From Planctomycetota bacterium (lineage in GTDB: Bacteria > Planctomycetota > Planctomycetia > Pirellulales > Pirellulaceae), in NCBI GenBank assembly GCA_026692865.1, contig JAPLNI010000027.1, positions 62,001 to 126,000 on the forward strand: 64,000 nt of DNA. The letters are read 5' to 3'. The stretch's first letter is position 1, and the number at the start of each line of letters is the position of its first letter. Made by a program: the position numbers and the translations under genes. The notes below the pieces were generated by a model. The model made no database searches. It worked only from the letters and a program-made list of their open reading frames with translations, and had not been told where the DNA came from. Below, piece after piece: positions 34,269-42,488 of the stretch.

Positions 34269-34967
34269 ATGATTAAGATTCGAAAGTCAAAAGACCGTGG
34301 CTATGCCGATCATGGCTGGCTGAAGACGTATCACACTTTCTCATTTTCGGATTATCAAGACCCGGACCATATGCAGTTTCGATCGCTGCGAGTCATGAAT
34401 GAAGATGTGGTCGCACCTGGTCAGGGATTTGGAACTCATCCACATCGCAATATGGAGATCGTGACCTACGTGCTCGAAGGGGCTCTCGAGCACAAGGACT
34501 CGATGGGGAACGGAGAGATCCTAAGACCTGGCGAGTTTCAGCGGATGACGGCGGGCACAGGTATTACACATAGTGAGTTTAATCCGTCTCAAACCGAACC
34601 GGTTCACCTGTACCAAATTTGGTTGTTCCCGGACCAGCAGGCTCTTGAGCCAAGCTACGAACAAAAGCCATTTCCGGAGTCCGAGCGATTGAACCAGTTC
34701 CGATTAGTTGCTTCCAAAACGGGAGAATTGGGATCGCTTCACATCCATCAAGACGCTCGGATCTATTTAGCAAAAATCGAATGCAACCAATCAATCCAGT
34801 TCGATTTAAGCCCTGGTAGAAGTGCCTGGCTGCAAGTGCTTCGCGGTTCCGTTCATTTGAACGGACTAGCGGCCGATACAGGCGACGGCTTGGCCATCAG
34901 CGATGTGACGACTCTTGCATTAGAATCGACCGAAGACGCTGAAGTCATGCTTTTCGACTTAGCGTAG
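34269..34967 (+). CDS. Pirin family protein (YhhW-like)
   Basis: This is a bicupin of 232 residues, close to E. coli YhhW (231), a quercetin 2,3-dioxygenase. The first cupin holds the metal ligands in GFGTHPHRNMEIVTYVLEG and the matching Glu/His in GTGITHSEFNP. HLYQIWLFPD is the family hinge. The second cupin (RIYLAKIECNQSIQFDL) is degenerate, as in other pirins. Natural substrate is unknown. ATG at 34269 (MIKIRKSKDR) was chosen from family length; longer in-frame starts would run into repeat copy C. Confidence 0.9.
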   Translation: MIKIRKSKDRGYADHGWLKTYHTFSFSDYQDPDHMQFRSLRVMNEDVVAPGQGFGTHPHRNMEIVTYVLEGALEHKDSMGNGEILRPGEFQRMTAGTGITHSEFNPSQTEPVHLYQIWLFPDQQALEPSYEQKPFPESERLNQFRLVASKTGELGSLHIHQDARIYLAKIECNQSIQFDLSPGRSAWLQVLRGSVHLNGLAADTGDGLAISDVTTLALESTEDAEVMLFDLA

Positions 34968-34984
34968 CTCAAACAGGTTATGTG

Positions 34985-35380
34985 CTACTTGGTACGTCGG
35001 ACAGCTTCGATGAGAAGATAGTTATCGCCTCTGTACTCGGTTGCCTTGCCACTAACGATCCACGACGGCGGGGTTACTTCTTCGGTGATGACTTGGTACA
35101 CGCGTTGAAGCATCAGGTTTTCGAGGCATCGAAAAATCCGGCCCGTCTCGCTTTCGACAAACTGAACTCGCTCACCGGAAACGCGAAACGTTCCAACTTG
35201 ATCGGGTAGCAGCGAACCTTCTCGGATCGACTGCGACTTTAGCGAAGGCACCGGACGCTCTTCAGCATGCGTCCTGTTTTGTGCAGAAGTGCCGACAAGA
35301 CTAGACGAATTCACGACAATCGCCAATGCGACAGACGAGATGAGGACCCACGCGCCTGGAGTTTTTAGTGCTCGCATCAT
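34985..35380 (-). CDS. Hypothetical signal-anchored protein
   Basis: This 131-residue protein has an N-terminal hydrophobic segment (WVLISSVALAIVVNSSSLV) acting as signal or anchor. A small exported domain follows (GTFRVSGERVQFVESETGRI, CLENLMLQRVYQVI). It is not recognised. It lies 34 bp after a two-TM protein gene and probably shares its transcript. The start is ATG at 35380 or the next codon. It converges with the pirin gene. Confidence 0.65.
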   Translation of the reverse strand: MMRALKTPGAWVLISSVALAIVVNSSSLVGTSAQNRTHAEERPVPSLKSQSIREGSLLPDQVGTFRVSGERVQFVESETGRIFRCLENLMLQRVYQVITEEVTPPSWIVSGKATEYRGDNYLLIEAVRRTK

Positions 35381-35414
35381 GAATTGCAATGAAGTTACCT
35401 CGTCTAGCTTGGAA

Positions 35415-35705
35415 CTATGACCGCTTTGGTAATGCAAGAGCGTGAAGGCTAATTACACCGCCGGCTGTGAGCAATGCCCACCCGAGCCATGGTGGCGGCT
35501 GAATCGTCTTCTTTGGAGATGGCGCGACGCTCAATAAAATGTCGTTCATTCCGTTATTGCTTGATATCTGTGACTGTTTCGCGAATCGATGCAACGCACG
35601 TGTCGATTGCTCGCTAAGAACGAACGATTCGACCATTCGAAATTGGATTCCAATGAAGAATAGAATCACACCTAAAGCAAAATAGCGATTACGATCCCAT
35701 TCCAT
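35415..35705 (-). CDS. Hypothetical two-TM membrane protein
   Basis: This 96-residue protein has two hydrophobic segments, FALGVILFFIGIQFRMVESFV near the N-terminus and WLGWALLTAGGVISLHALAL near the end. The loop between them is basic and polar. Function is not recognised. It pairs with the following small anchored protein. Confidence 0.65.
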   Translation of the reverse strand: MEWDRNRYFALGVILFFIGIQFRMVESFVLSEQSTRALHRFAKQSQISSNNGMNDILLSVAPSPKKTIQPPPWLGWALLTAGGVISLHALALPKRS

Positions 35706-35905
35706 CAGACCATTCCCGTTTTCAAGTCGGACACCGAGAGCACTCTACCCGGAGGTTTATCGAACGCCAGCATGAATAGAGACCATAAAAAACGAGCGGC
35801 TTTGAACTATTGAAATGGACCTCAATATTTCCTCAAGTCTTACAATCGTGCAGGTCGATACAATCGAAAGAACGGTTATTTCTTCCTCGCAGCGATGAGC
35901 CTGTC

Positions 35906-36139
35906 ATGCCCAAAATCATGTCAAACGAAATGCAAGTTTTCGCGATAGTCGCTGTTGGATTAGCAGCATTGTTAGGATCTAGTTCGGGCTGCCAAGTTTC
36001 CGTAGCGGGTCAAACACTCCCAAGCCCATATTATCTGGATGACGATATCCAGTACTTCCCAACCGGCCCAGAGAATAAGCTAGCCAACGAAACGGCCGCT
36101 TTGAAGAAGGCTCGAGAAGAATCCAAGTTGCGACGTTAA
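35906..36139 (+). CDS. Small planctomycetal lipoprotein
   Basis: This 77-residue exported lipoprotein has a signal ending in the lipobox LLGSSSGC. The mature part begins CQVSVAGQTLPSPYYLDDDI, then QYFPTGPENKLANE and a basic helix. I believe this short sequence type recurs in planctomycetes; its function is unknown. ATG at 35906 was chosen, and ATG at 35930 would also give a complete signal. Its TAA stop lies at the left end of repeat copy D. Confidence 0.75.
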   Translation: MPKIMSNEMQVFAIVAVGLAALLGSSSGCQVSVAGQTLPSPYYLDDDIQYFPTGPENKLANETAALKKAREESKLRR

Positions 36140-36292
36140 GCTCCGCGACCCGGGGCATCAAAACAGTCGCGGTTTAGGCTCGTAGCAGATGTCTTTAGAC
36201 ATCTGAAGGGACTAGATTTTGTTAGTGATTCCAGCGACGTCGGAATTCTTACGAATTTCACTACCCTTAAGTTTAATCGTGCTAAAGCATTA
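36137..36292 (-). repeat. MITE-like dispersed repeat, copy D (reverse orientation)
   Basis: On the minus strand it begins CTAATGCTTTAGCACG, whose CTAA is the stop codon of the downstream sulfatase gene. It continues through AAACTTAAGGGTAGTG, a first hairpin (ATTCGTAAGAATTCC), GACGTCG, a perfect second hairpin CAGATGTC-TAAA-GACATCTG (36186-36205) and CTACGAGCCTAAACCGCG. The left end is decayed but abuts the TAA of the small lipoprotein gene. It fills the whole space between two convergent genes. Confidence 0.8.
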
Positions 36293-37858
36293 GCTTTTTT
36301 GCTTTTTGTTCGCCTTACGCTTCTCAGCGGGCGGACCATCTTGCACGGGTGTCAGCCCGTCAGTCGGTTGATTCCACAGTCGCCATGGGTCGTTCAGACG
36401 ACGCATCTCTTCCAAAAGCAATCCTTCCATCTCGACGAGCTTCGTTGCGTACTTTGGGTCTGCCGCCAAATTGACTTGATGTGCTTCCGGTGTTGCTCCG
36501 GTTAAAGCGGTCAATGTTGCCTCATGATGTTGGGTGAGGAACTCGTTGGGGTTTTCTTTGACGTTAAACAGTTGCGTTTCGCGGACTGAACCGTTCATGA
36601 CGTCGTACTTGATAAGCTTCCAGTCGCCTTGCTTGATCGATCTCATGCCAGGCTTGGTGCCACCGTTGTAAACGCCGTAAAGAGTGTCACGCACGGTTGT
36701 TTTTTCGCCTTGAAGCACCGGTTTGAAACTGGTGCCTTGATTTGTTTCAGGCGCGGTGATGCTGGCGACATCACAGAGAGTGGACAGCACATCCAGAAGG
36801 TAGATGTTCCCTTCGACCCGCGAGCCTGCCTTGATTCCGGGGCCTCGAACCACGAAAGGGACTCGCCACGTATGTTGATAAAGATTTTGCTTTCCCTGCA
36901 AGCCGTGCCTTCCAATCGCAATCCCATGGTCTGCCGTATAAAAAATGTAAGTGTTATCAAGCTCGCCCATCGCTTCTAACTTCTCTAATACGCGGCCGAC
37001 TTGGATGTCGATGTTTTCGCTACAAGCAAACTCGCGTCCCAGTTCATTGCGGATGGTTGGTTCGTCGCGTCGCTCCCACACGCCACTGACGGCGACTTCA
37101 TCTCGCAAGCCAGGGTGGCCATGATGAAACGGATGAGATGGAAGATAATTGGGAGGTAGCTTGGGTTGCTTTGCGTTCAATGCTGGCGGCTTTGATTGGT
37201 CGGCATGATTGGTCGCGCCGTACTTGTCAAGCAGTTCCGGTGTCCCGTCTCGTTCATCGTGCGGATGCGAGAATCCGAAGTAAATCAAAAACGGCTTTGC
37301 GTCTTTCGTCGACTCGCGATTTTCAAGATAATCCATTACTCGATCGCCGTGCCAAGCACTACCGGTTTCCGCCGTTCCACCACGCTTGGTCGCGTCATGT
37401 CGGACTGTAAAGAGTTTGTTGGCGGCTTCATAGCTGTTGCCTTGTTTACAAGTTCGCATCGTTGCATAACCCGCACGGTTAAAGACGGCGGGTATGGTTT
37501 GCTGTTCCAGATTGGGTGGGCAAAGTCCTTTCTCCATAGCCTTCGGAGCAATCGGTAGATGCCACAATGTGCGACCGCTCATGATCATGTGTCGCGATGG
37601 CGTACAGACCGCACCACTAAAAGAACCCATGTGATACGCCCCATCAAAAACCATCCCCTCGCGAGCTAGTCGATCGATGTTCGGTGTATCCAATGGCGAT
37701 TGTGGGTTGTAACACTTGAGATCAAACGGCGATTGATCATCGACCAGGACGAAAAGAATATTCGGACGCTTGGGCTCCGCTGCAATAGTATGACCAGAGC
37801 AAAGAAATACAAAGGTAATGAGGACAATCAAACGCATCGTAGGAATACCGATCTGCAT
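36290..37858 (-). CDS. Exported sulfatase (formylglycine type)
   Basis: This 522-residue alkaline-phosphatase-superfamily sulfatase has a signal peptide (RLIVLITFVFLCSGHTIAA). Metal-site DD is in NILFVLVDDQSP. The modification motif CTPSR (Cys near 85, SGAVCTPSRHMIMSGR) is converted to formylglycine by a sulfatase-modifying enzyme. The second metal segment is YFTADHG-like (IFYTADHGIAIGRHGLQGK). It likely removes sulfate from algal polysaccharides in the periplasm; the substrate is not predictable. ATG at 37837 (MRLIVL) is an equally good start. It follows the other sulfatase by 39 bp, so the two form an operon. The stop codon lies in repeat copy D. Confidence 0.93.
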   Translation of the reverse strand: MQIGIPTMRLIVLITFVFLCSGHTIAAEPKRPNILFVLVDDQSPFDLKCYNPQSPLDTPNIDRLAREGMVFDGAYHMGSFSGAVCTPSRHMIMSGRTLWHLPIAPKAMEKGLCPPNLEQQTIPAVFNRAGYATMRTCKQGNSYEAANKLFTVRHDATKRGGTAETGSAWHGDRVMDYLENRESTKDAKPFLIYFGFSHPHDERDGTPELLDKYGATNHADQSKPPALNAKQPKLPPNYLPSHPFHHGHPGLRDEVAVSGVWERRDEPTIRNELGREFACSENIDIQVGRVLEKLEAMGELDNTYIFYTADHGIAIGRHGLQGKQNLYQHTWRVPFVVRGPGIKAGSRVEGNIYLLDVLSTLCDVASITAPETNQGTSFKPVLQGEKTTVRDTLYGVYNGGTKPGMRSIKQGDWKLIKYDVMNGSVRETQLFNVKENPNEFLTQHHEATLTALTGATPEAHQVNLAADPKYATKLVEMEGLLLEEMRRLNDPWRLWNQPTDGLTPVQDGPPAEKRKANKKQKS

Positions 37859-37897
37859 GAGCTATGCGACTGCGGGTTTAAAATTTTTGTTACAAGA

Positions 37898-39334
37898 TCA
37901 CTTTTTACCGCGGGCCCAAACAGGTTGCCAGTCGGAAGAATCGCTTCGCGCGGATATCAAGTAGTCGTCGATCTTCGTCGCAATGTCAGGATGTTTTCCT
38001 GCGACATTCGTCTGCTCGGAAATCTCAGTGTGCTGGTCATACAAAGCGATCGAAGCATTGGGGCCGCCCGAGCGAATTCCTTTCCAACGTCCTTGGTACA
38101 AAGCGGCCTGCTTAAAGCCTCCTTCATGAAATTCCCAATAGAGAAACTCGTGCTTGGGCTGTACCTCAGTGGGCTGGCCGAGAAGTGTTGGTGCGAAACT
38201 GATCGAATCGCAGTTGTCAGGTGTCTTTGTCCCAGCCAACTCAGCCGACGTTGCCATCAAGTCTCCAAAGTACGCGACATGGTTTGTCTCGGTTCCACTT
38301 GGTACTCGACCAGGCCACCAAGCGATCATGGGGACTCGGATGCCACCGTCGGTTAAACTGCGTTTGATCCCAGTTAGCGGTCCCGAAGGATTAAACCTCG
38401 CGAGGTTGTGGTTGCTTTCGTTATGCGGCCCGTTATCACTGGTAAACATTACAAGCGTTTTTTCCGCGATGCCTTGTTCTCTCAATTTCTCGAGCATCCT
38501 CCCTACATAACCATCCAAACGCGAGATAAATGCTGCTTGACCTCGATCTGGATCGGGCCAGTCCTTGTCAGTATATGGACCAAAATCAGGCACATCCGCG
38601 CCGTTCTTCAGTTCGCGAGTCCGTTCGTTGTTAGCGTGCGGAATGACCATACTCCAGTACAAGAGGAACGGCTGAGCTTTATTGTTTGTGACAAACTTGA
38701 TCGCTTCTTCCGCAAACAGATCATCAGCAAACTGCACCGCTTTTGTCGCATAACCCGCACCATCACCACCTACCGGAGTCACCACATTCGGCAAAGCAAC
38801 CCGCTCTTCGTTTCGCCAAAGAAAATCAGGAAAGTGATTGTGTGCGTGCCGTTGATTCAAAAAGCCGAAGAACTCATCGAAACCCTGCTTGCGAGGCAGC
38901 CCGCTCTCGGCATCACCGATATCGCCCAGTCCCCATTTGCCTATGAGCGATGTTCGATAGCCAGATTGCTGCAGGACCTTGGCGACCGTCACGTCTTCAG
39001 AACGAAGTGCTTGGGCGCTCGGGTTGGTAGCACCCGCATTACCACGAACTCGAGTATGACCATGATGCTGGCCCGTCATAAGTACACTACGCGACGGAGC
39101 ACAGACAGTTGCCCCCGCATAGAACTGCGTGAATCGCAATCCCTCCTGAGCCATTCGATCCAGGTGCGGCGTAGAGATCACTTTTTGACCATAGCAACCC
39201 AGATCGCCGTATCCCAAATCGTCGGCCATGATCCAAATCACGTTGGGTCTATCCGCTGGTGCTGGGACTGCTGCGAATGAAGCTGTCGCGAACGATGCAA
39301 TACTGAAACATGCCGCGAGATAAAACTTAGTCAT
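37898..39334 (-). CDS. Exported arylsulfatase-like sulfatase
   Basis: This 478-residue sulfatase has a signal peptide (TKFYLAACFSIASFATASFA). Metal site VIWIMADDLGYGDLGCYGQ, formylglycine motif CAPSR (Cys78, ATVCAPSRSVLMTGQHHGHT) and MFTSDNGPHNESNH are all present. This is the arylsulfatase A-like group common in Pirellulaceae. It is the first gene of a two-sulfatase operon; the pairing suggests sequential removal of different sulfate esters (inference). ATG at 39334 has AAGGAC 6 bases upstream and is preferred to 39367. Confidence 0.94.
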   Translation of the reverse strand: MTKFYLAACFSIASFATASFAAVPAPADRPNVIWIMADDLGYGDLGCYGQKVISTPHLDRMAQEGLRFTQFYAGATVCAPSRSVLMTGQHHGHTRVRGNAGATNPSAQALRSEDVTVAKVLQQSGYRTSLIGKWGLGDIGDAESGLPRKQGFDEFFGFLNQRHAHNHFPDFLWRNEERVALPNVVTPVGGDGAGYATKAVQFADDLFAEEAIKFVTNNKAQPFLLYWSMVIPHANNERTRELKNGADVPDFGPYTDKDWPDPDRGQAAFISRLDGYVGRMLEKLREQGIAEKTLVMFTSDNGPHNESNHNLARFNPSGPLTGIKRSLTDGGIRVPMIAWWPGRVPSGTETNHVAYFGDLMATSAELAGTKTPDNCDSISFAPTLLGQPTEVQPKHEFLYWEFHEGGFKQAALYQGRWKGIRSGGPNASIALYDQHTEISEQTNVAGKHPDIATKIDDYLISARSDSSDWQPVWARGKK

Positions 39335-39542
39335 AGTCGTCCTTCTGACTTGGGAGAGAGTCATCATGGTAATGGCCTATGGGTTATATCTTAACTTACC
39401 CTCGCGAGCTCCGCTCGATCTCTTTCGCATCTAGTTCTAAAAAGTACTGCTCAAGCAATCGATCGCCCAAATGTCCCCGCAAAAACGGTCGTTATTGATA
39501 AAGCCAGCCTTAAATCCTCGTTGACAATCCGTCTCTCAATCA

Positions 39543-39560
39543 TATCGTATATCGACGATA
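39543..39560. promoter_or_regulatory. Candidate ArsR operator
   Basis: TATCGT-ATATCG-ACGATA is a perfect 6-bp inverted repeat with a 6-bp spacer, 49 bp before the arsR start. Size and position suit a dimeric ArsR repressor. The remainder of 39335-39608 shows no other feature. Confidence 0.45.
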
Positions 39561-39608
39561 AACAATTTTATTGTGTAGCTTCCGTTTGAATCTTGAGAGA
39601 AATAAACG

Positions 39609-39944
39609 ATGGTCAGGGTAAAAACAGTAGTTCAGAAATGCGTTACTTCGAGTGAGAAGTTTGCATTGCCTGATGTTGTTTGGGCTGAGGAATTGGCGAA
39701 GCTTAGTTGGGCTCTGGCTCATCCGGCTCGAGTTCGAATTGTGAGATTGCTACTTAGCCGAACCTCGTGCATGTGCGGCGAGATCGTCGAAGAAATGCCG
39801 TTGGCCCAGTCAACGGTTTCCCAACACCTGAAGATATTAAAAGAGACCGGGTTGGTGCAAGGCGAAATCGATGGGCCGCGGGTTTGCTATTGCATCAACA
39901 AGTCGGCGATGACCAAGCTAAAGAAGTTGATTGCGAACCTGTAA
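39609..39944 (+). CDS. arsR: ArsR-family metalloregulator
   Basis: This is a 111-residue winged-helix repressor. The core HPARVRIVRLLL and recognition helix AQSTVSQHLKILKETGLVQG are typical. In the alpha-3 helix, TSCMCGEI carries C54 and C56 in the place of the arsenite-binding CVC motif of classical ArsR. Binding of As(III) or Sb(III) would release DNA. It is followed by arsD and arsA on the same strand, and a candidate operator lies 49 bp upstream. Confidence 0.92.
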   Translation: MVRVKTVVQKCVTSSEKFALPDVVWAEELAKLSWALAHPARVRIVRLLLSRTSCMCGEIVEEMPLAQSTVSQHLKILKETGLVQGEIDGPRVCYCINKSAMTKLKKLIANL

Positions 39945-40008
39945 GCCGAAAGGCAAAAGTTTACCGTGAAGATATTAGATCCTTTCTCAATAACGTAGGA
40001 ATGAAATT

Positions 40009-40380
40009 ATGAAAACTGTTCAAGTTTACGACAAACCCATGTGTTGTTCGACCGGCGTCTGTGGTCCTGAGGTGGATGCCAAGTTGCCTCAATTCGCAGC
40101 CGATCTCGACTGGCTCAAGAACCAAGGTCACAACGTCGAGCGATATAACTTGGCTCAACAACCGCAAGCCTTCATTGATAACAAGTCGATTCATCAAGTG
40201 CTAAGCACTGAGGGAACAGATTCGTTGCCAGTGGTTGTTATCGACGGAGAGATCGTCAGCCGAAAAGTTTACCCCTCACGCGACATGCTAACAGCATTCG
40301 TCAACGGCGGGCCCGCGAAGCAATTGCTACCCGTTACCAAATCAAGCGGCGGCTGCTGTGGCACCAACGGCTGCTGCTAG
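40009..40380 (+). CDS. arsD: Arsenite metallochaperone ArsD
   Basis: This 123-residue cytoplasmic thioredoxin-fold chaperone hands As(III) to ArsA. C12, C13 and C18 in KPMCCSTGVCGP match the known arsenite-binding cysteines of E. coli ArsD. The C-terminal CC pairs (116/117, 122/123) are also present. LPVVVIDGEIVSRKVYPSR is the family signature. It lies 64 bp after arsR and 90 bp before arsA. Confidence 0.96.
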   Translation: MKTVQVYDKPMCCSTGVCGPEVDAKLPQFAADLDWLKNQGHNVERYNLAQQPQAFIDNKSIHQVLSTEGTDSLPVVVIDGEIVSRKVYPSRDMLTAFVNGGPAKQLLPVTKSSGGCCGTNGCC

Positions 40381-40470
40381 AAGGCGGCAAACGAAGGGCC
40401 CTTGGCCCGAAACCATAATCGATCACGCAACACGCACACAAATCAACTCACAACTCACACATTGGCAATC

Positions 40471-42300
40471 ATGAAATTCTTAGATCATCCGACGCGGAAC
40501 TTGTTTTTCACAGGAAAAGGCGGCGTTGGTAAGACGTCAGTTGCTTGTGCGACCGCCGTTCGATTGGCTGATGCGGGCAAGAAAGTTTTGCTTGTGTCAA
40601 CTGATCCAGCGTCGAATCTCGATGAAGTGCTGGGCGTTGCTCTTGGAAACCACCCAACGTCGATTCCTGCGATATCGACACTATTTGCGATGAACCTTGA
40701 CCCTGAAAAATCAGCGGCCGAGTATCGCGAAAAAATGGTTGGTCCTTACCGGGGTTTATTGCCTGAGGCTGCTGTAAAGAGCATGGAGGAACAGTTCTCT
40801 GGGTCTTGCACGCTTGAGATTGCTGCCTTTGACGAGTTCTCACGATTGCTGGGTGATCCTAAAGCGACTGTTGAATTCGATCATGTGATTTTCGACACTG
40901 CCCCAACTGGCCACACGTTGCGATTGCTCACACTGCCATCGGCATGGGATGGCTTCTTGGAGAAGAATACAACCGGTGCCAGTTGCCTTGGACCTTTGAC
41001 AGGTTTGCGGGGGCAACAAAAGTTATATCAAGAATCTGTGAAAGCACTCAGTGATCCAAAAGTAACAACGCTTGTGTTGGTAGCTCGTGCTGAACCCAGC
41101 GCGATACGAGAAGCGGCTCGCACCAGTGGTGAGTTGGCGGAATTGGGTGTTTGCAATCAACATCTTGTCGTCAACAGCGTGTTTCATGCGATCGATGCAA
41201 CTGATCCTTATGCGGTAGCACTTGAGCAACGAGGATCGGCCGCGCTGGCCGCAATGCCAGACGGCTTAACAACCTTTCCGCAGACGATTGTTCCGCTCAG
41301 TCCCGCCGGGATCCTTGGTATTGAATCACTTCGGAATCTCGGTAAGTCATCCACAGATCAGCCGTCGGGCGTTGGTTCTCGGTTGTCGCCTGATACCGTT
41401 GTTGATGTGGAACCGGATACTAGTAACGCGTTCCGGCTGATGCCACAACTTGGAGAGCTGATCGATGACTTAGTTGCTCCCGGTCATGGTGTAATCCTTG
41501 CTATGGGCAAGGGAGGTGTGGGTAAAACGACCGTGGCCGCAGCAATAGCAGTTGCAATCGCTCAGCGTGGCTTTGAAGTCCATCTATCCACCACCGACCC
41601 TGCCGCTCATATCGCCGCGGCCATGAACGATGAAAGCTTACCGACCTTGTCGGTCAGTCGAATTGATCCGCAAGTTGAAACGGCCAAGTATTCAGCGGAA
41701 GTCTTAGGCAAAGCTGGTAAGAATCTCGATCTTCACGGCAAAGCATTGTTGGAAGAAGATCTGCGTTCGCCATGCACTGAAGAGATCGCTGTTTTTCGCG
41801 CATTTGCCGACGCGGTGGCCGCTGGAACGAACAAGTTTGTCGTGCTCGATACGGCTCCGACCGGCCACACGGTTCTACTGCTCGATTCGGCGCTAGCTTA
41901 CCACCGAGAAGTGACTCGGCAATCGAGCGAAATGCCGGAAGCGGTTGAAAACCTGCTTCCTCGTTTGCGAGATCCCAACTTTACAAGAGTCCTGATCGTA
42001 ACGCTCGCAGAAGCGACTCCGGTGCATGAAGCGGCCGCGTTACAGCGAGACTTGCGACGCGCGGAAATCGAACCCTACGCGTGGGTAATCAACCAAGTTC
42101 TCAGCCCTCTGCCTCTCACCGATCCACTGATGAAACAGCGTCAATTGCATGAGCAAATGTACTTACGTGAAGTCCAAGAAGTTCAGGCGACTCGCGTTGC
42201 AATCATTCCATGGCAAATTGCACCGCCGATCGGGTTGCAAGCACTAAGCCGATTGACGCACTCCGAATCGAGTTTGTACCCGGAGGTCGCCGGAAGCTAG
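40471..42300 (+). CDS. arsA: Arsenite-stimulated ATPase ArsA
   Basis: This 609-residue tandem ATPase drives an arsenite efflux pump. Two P-loops GKGGVGKT (15-22 and about 345-352) and two signature DTAPTGHT segments mark the duplicated halves. The three metalloid-binding cysteines are visible in SGSCTLEIAAF, GASCLGPLTGL and SPCTEEIAVF. It would normally couple to ArsB, but neither ArsB nor Acr3 is encoded nearby, nor is an ArsC reductase. ATG at 40471 (MKFLDHPTRN) was chosen; an in-frame start at 40402 would add an uncharacteristic N-terminus. Confidence 0.96.
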   Translation: MKFLDHPTRNLFFTGKGGVGKTSVACATAVRLADAGKKVLLVSTDPASNLDEVLGVALGNHPTSIPAISTLFAMNLDPEKSAAEYREKMVGPYRGLLPEAAVKSMEEQFSGSCTLEIAAFDEFSRLLGDPKATVEFDHVIFDTAPTGHTLRLLTLPSAWDGFLEKNTTGASCLGPLTGLRGQQKLYQESVKALSDPKVTTLVLVARAEPSAIREAARTSGELAELGVCNQHLVVNSVFHAIDATDPYAVALEQRGSAALAAMPDGLTTFPQTIVPLSPAGILGIESLRNLGKSSTDQPSGVGSRLSPDTVVDVEPDTSNAFRLMPQLGELIDDLVAPGHGVILAMGKGGVGKTTVAAAIAVAIAQRGFEVHLSTTDPAAHIAAAMNDESLPTLSVSRIDPQVETAKYSAEVLGKAGKNLDLHGKALLEEDLRSPCTEEIAVFRAFADAVAAGTNKFVVLDTAPTGHTVLLLDSALAYHREVTRQSSEMPEAVENLLPRLRDPNFTRVLIVTLAEATPVHEAAALQRDLRRAEIEPYAWVINQVLSPLPLTDPLMKQRQLHEQMYLREVQEVQATRVAIIPWQIAPPIGLQALSRLTHSESSLYPEVAGS

Positions 42301-42488
42301 CCCATTTGACGCCAATGAATACGACGCGAATGAATAAAAAGACTTAACATTTGAGAAGCCCTGCGATACAACGTTGTGGCTGATTAAGATTTAATGATGA
42401 TACAAGATGCGGCTTTCAGCGAAGTAACGCGATGCATACACTGCTTACCTGTACTTTTAGATACTCAAGAACCTACAGCAAGTTTTCT

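Noticed and set aside
38408-39280. 290-codon plus-strand open frame opposite the second sulfatase
   Set aside because: The minus strand encodes a clear sulfatase with CAPSR and metal motifs; the opposite frame has no protein-like features.
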